NCBI GenBank assembly: GCA_030037575.1
Contig: JASHRB010000048.1
Span: 1 to 5,803, forward strand
DNA length: 5,803 bases
Origin: Candidatus Sulfotelmatobacter sp.
Lineage (GTDB): Bacteria > Acidobacteriota > Terriglobia > Terriglobales > Acidobacteriaceae
Direction of reading: 5' to 3'
Position numbers and translations under genes: made by a program
In this document: positions 1-5,310 of the stretch, piece after piece
Layout of the letters: each line of letters starts with the position of its first letter
Numbering within the stretch: position 1 is the first letter of the stretch
Notes under the pieces: model-generated
The model's database searches: none
What the model was told of the DNA's origin: nothing
Seen by the model: the letters and a program-made list of their open reading frames with translations, nothing else

Positions 1-338
1 ATCCCTCCGGGTACATCAACTACGGCCGGGACGGCCGCATGATAGTGCTCATCATGGGGAGTGATCGCAAAAAACCCGCTGGGGCAGTCGCCACCCGGAG
101 CAAGCGCAAGCGCTGCTCCGGAGCATGTTAGCGTATGCCGGCACGGACACGATCGACGCCGAAGCCAAAACGATTACCCATCATATTGACGTGCCCTAGG
201 ACCAGACTCGCACCGGCGAAGCACACGTGCGAACGTACAAGCTGGAAGGCAACCGGCTAACCCTTACAACGCAACCTTCAAGAGATCCGGCGAGTGGCAA
301 AACGAGCGCGCGACACATTGACCGGGGAGCGGCTGAAG
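1..338 (+). pseudogene. Lipocalin-like domain protein, frameshifted remnant, 5' end outside window
   Basis: This is the C-terminal part of a small secreted-type or cytoplasmic lipocalin-like protein (Lipocalin_5 family, function unknown). The frame starting at position 3 reads GYINYGRDGRMIVLIMGSDRKKPAGAVAT. A base is then missing in a C run near 93-97, and the family sequence continues in the next frame (HPEQAQALLRSMLAYAGT, then KTITHHIDV). A TAG at 197-199 stands where the family usually has Trp (DVSWNQT). The text resumes as QTRTGE and VRTYKLEGNRLTLTTQPSRD. A second shift in the CG-rich stretch at about 304-311 restores the first frame, which ends in LTGERLK near 338. Two shifts plus one nonsense codon mean it cannot make the normal protein. 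Family assignment is from recognised motifs, not a search. The start of the gene lies left of the window. Confidence 0.75.
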
Positions 339-556
339 CAGCAGCGGATGAGAAAAGCATCCCTCCCGGGAATAGGGTTCAATTGTCTTTAATTCAGGAA
401 CTTGGATCGCCTCTTTGTCTGCCCATCCACAGAAAGGATGCCTCAGGCCGCGCGAATGCTTCACGTATTGGACAGCCCCTCAGCATGGCTGCTAGAACAC
501 AATCAACGTTCTTCGACGTTTTCAACATTCTTGAGTTAGTCAATTTTTCAATAAGT
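339..556. other. Non-coding junction between two gene remnants
   Basis: About 220 bases separate the end of the lipocalin-like similarity from the start of the CocE domain. The frame is open through it, but the translation resembles no family I know. A short inverted repeat, AACGT at 505-509 and ACGTT at 516-520 with a TCTTCG loop, is present. The stem is only 5 bp and A/T-rich, too weak to call a terminator. The deletion that removed the hydrolase's catalytic domain probably has its edge here. Confidence 0.4.
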
Positions 557-1192
557 CCCGAGCCGCCGACTCTCCCTACTGCAACCGACTCCTACAAGGT
601 CGACTTCACAGCTTCCACGGGCAAGCAAAGCATCTGGGCTACCGGCTATGGCGGAGGGGACGTCGTTTATCCCGACCGCGCTAATGAGGACAAGAAGCTA
701 CTCGTCTACAACAGCGCGCCACTACAAACCGATATCGAGATCACGGGCAGTCCAGTGCTGACTCTCGAAATAGCGTCGACGACTATTGATGGTGCCGTAC
801 ACGCCTATTTGGAGGACGTTTCGCCCGAAGGCCGAGTCACCTACCTGGACGAAGGTATACTGCGGCTTATCGACCGGAAAGAAGTGGATCCGAAGTCGCT
901 GCCTTATGTGCCTCTGGGGCCCGCACACAGCTTCTTGCGCAAAGATGCAGAACCGATGACACCCGGGCTGCCGGCGAGAATCCGGTTTTCGCTCTATCCC
1001 ACATCGGTGTTGTTGAGAACAGGGCACAGCATTCGTTTGGCTCTGGCCGGGGCGGATGCGGGGGTTTTTGAGAGGTACCCGGCCGAAGCAACGCCTATCT
1101 GGACTGTGTATCGGGACAAGTCCGAGAATTCTTTTATTGATCTGCCCATCGCAACGCGGAGCGGCCGTTCCGCGATTTCGCCCAGCTCATGA
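557..1192 (+). pseudogene. CocE/NonD family hydrolase, C-terminal jelly-roll domain only (truncated remnant)
   Basis: The frame encodes the non-catalytic C-terminal beta-sandwich (PepX_C-like) of CocE/NonD hydrolases, the serine alpha/beta hydrolases related to cocaine esterase and X-Pro dipeptidyl peptidase. Family landmarks in order are DSYKVDFTASTG, ATGYGGGDVVYPDRA, LLVYNSAPL, the strand pair ITGSPVLTLEIAST, AYLEDVSPEGRVTYLDEG, GLPARIRFSLYPTS, VLLRTGHSIRLALAGADAG, FERYP and SFIDLPIA just before the TGA. Intact members are usually 550-650 residues with an N-terminal alpha/beta hydrolase domain carrying the GxSxxG serine. None of that is present, so about 200 of some 600 residues remain. The open frame extends upstream to a GTG at 227, but residues before about 110 do not belong to this family: the first 30 or so come from the lipocalin-like remnant. 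The domain itself has no frameshift, so the truncation may be fairly recent, or the frame may be open by chance. It is unlikely to hydrolyse anything. Confidence 0.85.
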
Positions 1193-1665
1193 ACATGGTG
1201 CAGATCGTTTCTCGGCGCATCCGACCCCCATGCACTTCATCGGACAAAGTATGTTCCTTAGCTGCGTCTTAGAAGCAATCCGGACTGGCTGTAGATCGAG
1301 CTCTCAGATGGCGCTGAAAAGCCGCACGAGACTGGCGTCAAATGGGAAAATCGGGATTTCTGATTGATGAAGTCATCGCGTTGGTCGGGGCGGATGAGAC
1401 GTTTGAACAGTTTGGTCTGCGTTTCGGGCGATCAGAAGCAGGTGCTTTTCACTTAGTGATTTTCTTTGCGCTACCCTTCGCGGAATAAGGCCTCCGTTTT
1501 CTCCCGCCATTCGATGTCTGATGTTTTCTGGCAACCCTGACATGGATTGTAGTCGGTTTAGACCGAAGTTCCCCTGAAATCTGAGGCCGATTTCACACCT
1601 AAGCTCTTGTCTTTAGATGAGCGTTGACTCGATTTTATTGGCTAGTAATGTACCCATGTAAGTAC
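1193..1665. other. No recognisable gene
   Basis: No reading frame here matches a family I know on either strand. The longest in-frame piece of interest is a 48-codon frame at 1342-1488 (+), beginning MGKSGFLIDEVIALVGADE. It has no ribosome binding site and no known similarity. It may be a scrap of an older gene or chance. No convincing hairpin terminator follows the CocE remnant. Confidence 0.5.
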
Positions 1666-1694
1666 TTGACATGATGCCTTTATCATTGTATGGT
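1666..1694 (+). promoter_or_regulatory. Sigma70-like promoter with no evident gene downstream
   Basis: A perfect -35 box TTGACA (1666-1671) is followed after 17 bases by TATGGT (1689-1694), which matches the -10 consensus at four of six positions. Just upstream lie repeated ATGTA words (1648-1652 and 1656-1660) and two GTAC words (1650-1653 and 1662-1665), the second abutting the -35. This placement is typical of a repressor operator such as a TetR-family site, but the symmetry is imperfect. The downstream frame starting at 1690 overlaps the -10 and has no known product, so the promoter may have outlived its gene. Confidence 0.4.
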
Positions 1695-2191
1695 GTCCAT
1701 TTGTATAGGCCATGTACATCGATACCGTGCGGGGTCCTTCGTCCTGTCCCTTAGGAGAATGACCGTATCCGTCGTCAACGCGCCTGGGACAATGTTTCCA
1801 ATCGTCCCGTCAATCGTGCGTTTTGAGAATCTGAGTTTCCATCACCTTCGTACCTGTTTGCACGGACACGACGGATTGTGCGCGTCGCGAGGACATGTTT
1901 GGGGCGATATCGCGGCGTGCTTGGATACGGCCCAGACAAGATCTCGGCGCGTTCGCGATGACCTCAAGGTTCCAAAGGGGCGACTGGGTGTTCGACGCTG
2001 CTTCTGTGGCGGCGTCAGGCCTTAACGCGTTTCCAACCAGTACGAGTCTGCAAACCTGCCAAGGCGGTGATGCGCTCATCGAGCATGTCTCCTTTGCGTT
2101 TGTAAGTCATTACGGCCTTGCCCTGTTTCACCTTAATTTGGACAAGCGAGACGCAGCTATGTCGCGGGCAAGATGCATTAGCTCGCGTCCC
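1695..2191. other. No recognisable gene
   Basis: Several overlapping frames of 90-195 codons are open here on both strands, but none shows a known motif, a credible ribosome binding site or protein-like composition. The frame 1690-2025 (+) contains an ATG at 1759 directly abutting an AGGAGA, too close for normal initiation. No clear hairpin-plus-T-tract terminator is visible for the minus-strand operon that ends at 2192. The region is best read as eroded or intergenic DNA. Confidence 0.5.
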
Positions 2192-2740
2192 TTACCTGCG
2201 TCGGTGGGCACGGAACTCACCCTCGAGCTTCCAGGTCTCGCCATCAGGTTCGAGGGCTTCACCAATCCAGTGAAACGAGTCAACTGTGATTTCGGTAAAG
2301 CGCCACCGCGTGGGGGTGCCATCGGCCCGCGCGCCAATTTGCACGATTTCACCACCGACTCTCCGACCTGTCTGTCGCTCCTCGTGGCCGCTAACCGGAT
2401 TGACCCACCTGATCCGCCACGCTCGTATGCTGGGATCCCAGACGCGCAAAGTCGTTCCGTACATGTGGTTGGCGTGATCTGAGCTGGAATCGCGACCGGA
2501 CGGTGACGGCATAACCCAAACGTCCTGGATGGCACGGCCTTCAAGCACCCATCCGAAGTGAGCCTCAGCCCGAATCTTCTCTCGACTAAGATCAACGGCC
2601 CGGTAACGCACAACATCAAGTTCCCAGCTTCCAATGAGCCAGCCGTAAACATCTTCGGACTCAGGAACTTCCGATGATCTTGCTGGCGCAAAGAGCAACG
2701 TAACAAAGTTTGCCAGTACCTGCGTCTGTGTCAAACTCAT
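2192..2740 (-). CDS. Conserved hypothetical protein, calycin/DUF1579-like beta-barrel type
   Basis: This 182-residue cytoplasmic protein has no signal peptide or membrane segment. It belongs to a conserved group of unknown function with an alternating Trp/Gly-rich beta-strand pattern, as in DUF1579-like and other calycin-type barrels. Visible landmarks are LIGSWE (35-40, the usual opening of the barrel), WVLEGRAIQDVW (64-75), MYGTTLRVWDP (93-103), WRIRWVNP (108-115), GRRVGGEIVQIG (125-136), RWRFTEITVDSFHWIGEA (145-162) and WKLEGEF (170-176). The length looks complete. The ATG at 2740 is supported by AGGGAG about 8 bases upstream. It lies 41 bases after the stop of the DinB-family gene on the same strand, so the two are probably co-transcribed and under the divergent AraC regulator. 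Such barrels can bind small hydrophobic ligands or haem, but no residue here proves a ligand. I am confident it is a real gene, not of its function. Confidence 0.85.
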   Translation of the reverse strand: MSLTQTQVLANFVTLLFAPARSSEVPESEDVYGWLIGSWELDVVRYRAVDLSREKIRAEAHFGWVLEGRAIQDVWVMPSPSGRDSSSDHANHMYGTTLRVWDPSIRAWRIRWVNPVSGHEERQTGRRVGGEIVQIGARADGTPTRWRFTEITVDSFHWIGEALEPDGETWKLEGEFRAHRRR

Positions 2741-2781
2741 CTTTATCTCTCCCTGTAATTTGAATCAGCTCGCCTCTGGGC

Positions 2782-3234
2782 CTAGCAGCGAGAGGCAGGC
2801 GGAACGATTCCGTTCAAGCGCACATAGACAAGAAGCTGACCGTAGTGCTCCGAGTTGTGCTCGATGAATGTCACCAGCATTTCCGCCATCTCTGGGCGCA
2901 GTTCTGGCTGGTTCTTTTTCAGCGCGCTCAGAGCGTCCGAGGTACTTTCTTTCAGAGCGTCGATGATCTCCTTCTTATTGGGGAATTCCTCCTTTGGCAG
3001 CTCATTCGCCGTATCGTCACCCTTTCCGCCCCGTGCGCGATCTGCTACGTACCGGTTCCAAAAAGCCACATGCCTGAACACCTCAGCAAACGTCCGAACG
3101 CCCTCGGTCGGGCGGTAGTCAAACTTGCCCTCAGGCACCTCGGCCGCAAGGTCCACGAATTTTTGCCCAACCAGCTCCCACCGACCTATCAGCTTGTCTG
3201 ACACTGTGTCTGCTTGAATCGCTTTCGTGGCCAT
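2782..3234 (-). CDS. DinB family protein (four-helix bundle, probable metal-dependent)
   Basis: This 150-residue protein belongs to the DinB/YfiT-like superfamily, small four-helix bundles that bind a divalent metal through three histidines. Members include bacillithiol-, mycothiol- and glutathione-dependent S-transferases and maleylpyruvate isomerase-like enzymes, while many are uncharacterised. The His triad is visible: H55 in the helix FRHVAFWN, and H126 and H130 in FIEHNSEHYGQLLVYVRLNG, followed by the usual C-terminal IVPPASR. The N-terminal LIGRWELVGQKFVDLAAEVP and DYRPTEGVRTFAEVFRHV also fit, and the length is normal for the family. The ATG at 3234 is well supported by a perfect AAGGAGG (3245-3251 on the minus strand) 10 bases upstream. 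It is the first gene of a probable two-gene operon and is divergent from the AraC regulator. Despite the family name, nothing links it to DNA damage or to DinB polymerase IV. Confidence 0.92.
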   Translation of the reverse strand: MATKAIQADTVSDKLIGRWELVGQKFVDLAAEVPEGKFDYRPTEGVRTFAEVFRHVAFWNRYVADRARGGKGDDTANELPKEEFPNKKEIIDALKESTSDALSALKKNQPELRPEMAEMLVTFIEHNSEHYGQLLVYVRLNGIVPPASRC

Positions 3235-3353
3235 GTGATCTAATCCTCCTTGGGATAACTGCTAGCGGAATTCGTACACGGCAGTTGACTTCCCGCAGCG
3301 TTACTAGCGCGCGCGGCCGACTCCTGTTATAGCGCTTCGGGCGGAAGGCATTC
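3235..3353. promoter_or_regulatory. Divergent intergenic regulatory region (DinB operon / AraC regulator)
   Basis: These 119 bases must hold the promoters for both directions. The best -10 candidates overlap each other: TATAAC on the minus strand (3331-3326, five of six matches) and TGTTATAGC on the plus strand (3325-3333, an extended -10 form). Neither has a good -35 at the right distance, which suits promoters that need an activator. CTAGCG occurs twice in the same orientation (3262-3267 and 3304-3309), 42 bases or about four helical turns apart. This is a possible pair of AraC-type half-sites. The promoter and operator calls are tentative; the shared position of the region is certain. Confidence 0.4.
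3343..3348 (+). promoter_or_regulatory. Ribosome binding site deciding a TTG start
   Basis: GGAAGG lies 5 bases upstream of TTG at 3354. The frame is closed by TAG at 3330-3332 and holds no ATG or GTG between that stop and 3354, and the next in-frame ATG is far inside the sensing domain. TTG is therefore the best start for the AraC regulator. Confidence 0.6.
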
Positions 3354-4274
3354 TTGGCGAAAATTGCGGTCGAATTTGATTTCACTCCCGCAGATCTCGG
3401 CGGGGGGGATGTTCCGAACTTGTTAAAGTGTCCACTCGCTCAGGGCGACGGCTGGAGCGTCTCGGATGTGGTCTGCAATGCAGGACCAGGGGTCCGTCCA
3501 CGGGAAGAGCAACACTCCGCTGTTTCCATTGCGATTGTCAGGGCAGGCAGCTTCCAGTATGAGTCGAACACAGGCCGGGAGCTGATGACTCCAGGATCAC
3601 TGATGCTGGGTAACGCGGGGCAATATTTCCAATGCGGGCATGAGCATGGCGTGGGAGATCGCTGCATTGCGTTCGCCTACGACCCGCAATTCATTGACGA
3701 TCTCGCCGCTGATGCCGGCGTGCCGAGCCCCACCGACTCTTTTCGCTCGCTTCGTGTGCCTCCCATGCGTCAACTGTCAAGCGTGATTGCGAGAGCCTGC
3801 GTCGAACTAGCGCGATCGAACGCCTCACAGCTGAACCGCGAGCAAGCACGATTTTGGGAGGAGATTGCAATCGAGCTCGCTATTCTTGCGGTTGAATTCG
3901 CGAAGGGAGCCAGCAACAACAGCAGCTCAGCAGCCAACGAGGCTCGGGTTACACGAATCATTCGCAGGATCGAAACTCATCCGTCGGGAGAACACGATCT
4001 CGCATCGCTTGCGCGAGAGGCAAGGCTCAGCCGCTACCATTTCTTGCGCGTTTTTCAGCAACTTACGGGGTTGACTCCGCACCAATATGTTTTGCGCTCT
4101 CGCTTACGACATGTGGCGACACGACTGCTGACGGAGCCGACGCAGATACTAGACATTGCATTGGATGCGGGCTTCGGCGATATCTCGAACTTCAATCATG
4201 CTTTTCATGCGGAGTTCGCCATGAGCCCGCGGGCGTACCGAGTACGTTCTCGCGAGAATTCGCTTTCACTGTGA
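3354..4274 (+). CDS. AraC family transcriptional regulator
   Basis: This 306-residue regulator has an N-terminal sensing half (about 1-195, cupin-like) and a C-terminal AraC/XylS DNA-binding domain (about 198-298). The N-half shows the AraC-ligand style pattern AVSIAIVRAGSFQYES, then ELMTPGSLMLGNAGQYFQC, typical of small-molecule-sensing regulators. The C-half has two helix-turn-helix motifs. The first is in DLASLAREARLSRYHFLRVF, followed by QLTGLTPHQYVLRSRLRHV. The second is in QILDIALDAGFGDISNF, ending in the family hallmark FNHAFHAEFAMSPRAYR. It starts at TTG 3354 with GGAAGG 5 bases upstream, and no ATG or GTG alternative exists upstream. It is divergent from the DinB plus beta-barrel operon, 119 bases away, and so most likely controls that operon and itself. 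The effector cannot be read from the sequence. No decay is visible. Confidence 0.93.
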   Translation: MAKIAVEFDFTPADLGGGDVPNLLKCPLAQGDGWSVSDVVCNAGPGVRPREEQHSAVSIAIVRAGSFQYESNTGRELMTPGSLMLGNAGQYFQCGHEHGVGDRCIAFAYDPQFIDDLAADAGVPSPTDSFRSLRVPPMRQLSSVIARACVELARSNASQLNREQARFWEEIAIELAILAVEFAKGASNNSSSAANEARVTRIIRRIETHPSGEHDLASLAREARLSRYHFLRVFQQLTGLTPHQYVLRSRLRHVATRLLTEPTQILDIALDAGFGDISNFNHAFHAEFAMSPRAYRVRSRENSLSL

Positions 4275-4578
4275 CAAGTGCCGGCTCTGGCCAGCGCCGC
4301 CTTGGGAACGCTACGCCATGAGGGCTTGAGGCGACTGCGAAACAACATATCAACAGATTACAACCATTGGTCCAGTCATGACCAAGGCTCCTGAAACAAT
4401 GTTTTCAAATTTGGCTCGAAGGAGCATATGCTCAGCCCCGCTTGGCCGAGACAAAACAGTGCGAGGAGCAGATGTCTTATCTGGTGGTGAACGAGCGTCT
4501 TGTTGCCCAGTGAAACTGCTCCTTCTGATCCGGAGAGAGAGCTACTTCTTCGCGACGTGCTGATCCAGTCAGCCGATT
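4275..4578. other. No recognisable gene; spacer after AraC regulator
   Basis: Frames are open on both strands but none resembles a known protein. A minus-strand frame continues here from the acyltransferase remnant beyond its stop, without clear family similarity. The stretch may be the eroded C-terminal end of that gene. GC-rich complementary words (GGC/GCC, about 4278-4300) follow the AraC stop, but without a T-tract I do not call a terminator. Confidence 0.4.
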
Positions 4579-4925
4579 CTAACCGATCCACAGCGCTCGG
4601 TGCGAGAAGCATCTGCTCGAAACGATCAAGACTGTGAGGCAGCCCAAGGAGATTCCTTCCATGCCGCCGAGATAGGAATATTCTTCTGTGATTTCGCTGC
4701 CGTGAGCGAACAGAGTCCGGCCGAATGGGCCAAGAACGGCGAAAACGAGGAGTACTGCGGGGAAGACTATGTTCCGACGGAACACTCTCCTGCTGCCAAA
4801 GAGCAGACAAGCCACGGGGAAAAACGAGGTAGAACATCTCCTCTATCGAAAGGGACCAGAGGATATCCCAATTGCCGGGCAAATATCCGCGATGAATCTC
4901 CAGCTCGTTAACACGGAAGGTCAAA
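4579..4925 (-). pseudogene. Acyltransferase family 3 (OafA/YrhL-like), frameshifted remnant
   Basis: This is a fragment of an integral-membrane acyltransferase of the type that O-acylates cell-surface sugars. On the minus strand the first part reads EIHRGYLPGNWDILWSLSIEEMFYLVFP, which contains the family signature (WSLSxEExFYL). The match then jumps frame. One extra base in the G run at 4816-4819 (CCCC on the coding strand) breaks the reading, and the next frame continues as VACLLFGSRRVFRR, a hydrophobic helix VFPAVLLVFAVLGPFGRTLF, then EEYSYLGGMEGISLGCLT and HRALWIG before TAG at 4579-4581. Only about 110 of the usual 350-400 residues remain. The N-terminal membrane helices with the catalytic His and the C-terminal helices are missing. 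Upstream it runs straight into a beta-propeller remnant in another frame. It is certainly non-functional as it stands. Confidence 0.8.
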
Positions 4926-5081
4926 AATCGGAAGAGGGCTTCCACCACGGATGGAGAACAGCCAAGTCGTTCCGTCAGCTCGTGTGCCTGCGACAAACTT
5001 GCCATCCGGCGAGCTAGAACGCCTCGCCGGCGCGGCAGCTCTGAGCAAAAGTTGTTTCCCATTGGGCACCCACGACACCCC
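4918..5081 (-). pseudogene. WD40-like (PD40) beta-propeller protein fragment
   Basis: On the minus strand, GVSWVPNGKQLLLRAAAPAR (5081-5022) resembles a PD40 blade of the form SWxPDGKxLLF. It is followed after RRS by SPDGKFVAGTRADGTTWLFS and IRGGSPLPIFDL (5012-4920), which resembles the next blade (SPDGKWVxGxxxDGxxWLYPxxGGEPxPI). The loop and strands normally between the two blades are missing, so an internal deletion is likely. This pattern is common in the C-terminal propellers of acidobacterial Ser/Thr protein kinases and in TolB-like proteins. No kinase domain is in the window. The open frame around it runs 5312-4908, but its start lies inside the IS element, so that frame is not a gene. 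The TAA at 4908 follows at once in the acyltransferase remnant. The assignment rests on motif resemblance only. Confidence 0.6.
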
Positions 5082-5243
5082 AAGACAGTTTCTTGTTTTG
5101 CACCTCGAATGCGCGTTCCCGCGTTCCTGTCCTGTACCTCTCGGAATTATGGGAAATGTGGTCAGAAAAATCGCTTGGAACCGCGCGGCCACGCATTTGC
5201 CGTCGGCCGCCAAAGACGTTTCCGGTAATACTTCCTCATCATT
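5082..5243. other. Eroded DNA between propeller remnant and IS left end
   Basis: The minus-strand frame of the propeller fragment stays open here but shows only weak resemblance, for example SLAADGKCVAARF near 5216-5178. This may be a further worn blade or chance. The stretch ends at the predicted left end of the insertion sequence. Confidence 0.35.
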
Positions 5244-5263
5244 GGGCTTTAAACTAGTTGACA
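5244..5263 (+). repeat. Predicted left terminal inverted repeat of the IS
   Basis: The sequence starts GGGCTTTAAACTAG and runs into the -35 box of the transposase promoter. The call rests on the position about 67 bases before the likely start codon and on the GGG beginning. The partner repeat lies beyond the window, so length and identity are unverified. Confidence 0.4.
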
Positions 5264-5286
5264 CACATGTGATCTTGTGATATCGT
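5258..5286 (+). promoter_or_regulatory. Transposase promoter
   Basis: A perfect TTGACA (5258-5263) is followed after exactly 17 bases by TATCGT (5281-5286), a four-of-six -10 match. Transcription would begin near 5293. This favours ATG 5311 over ATG 5293 as start codon, because 5293 would be nearly leaderless. The -35 box overlaps the predicted terminal repeat, so transposase binding there could repress its own promoter. Confidence 0.55.
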
Positions 5287-5310
5287 TTTGGCATGGACGG
5301 TACGAACGCC

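Noticed and set aside
505..522. Inverted repeat AACGT-TCTTCG-ACGTT as a terminator
   Set aside because: The stem is only 5 bp and weak, and it lies inside a gene-remnant junction.
2015..2110. 31-codon minus-strand frame with an internal ATG behind AAAGGAGA
   Set aside because: The purine run is only two bases from the ATG at 2086, the peptide is very short and nothing supports it as a gene.
1895..2482. 195-codon plus-strand frame
   Set aside because: About half of it lies antisense to the barrel gene, with no ribosome binding site and no recognisable motif.
2128..2706. Second long minus-strand frame overlapping the beta-barrel gene
   Set aside because: It is out of frame with a protein that has clear family motifs and a ribosome binding site, and its own translation is Arg/Ser-rich without known motifs.
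4376..5083. 235-codon minus-strand frame as a complete gene
   Set aside because: Only about 30-40 codons in the middle match acyltransferase-3; the match then changes frame, and the ends have no family similarity.
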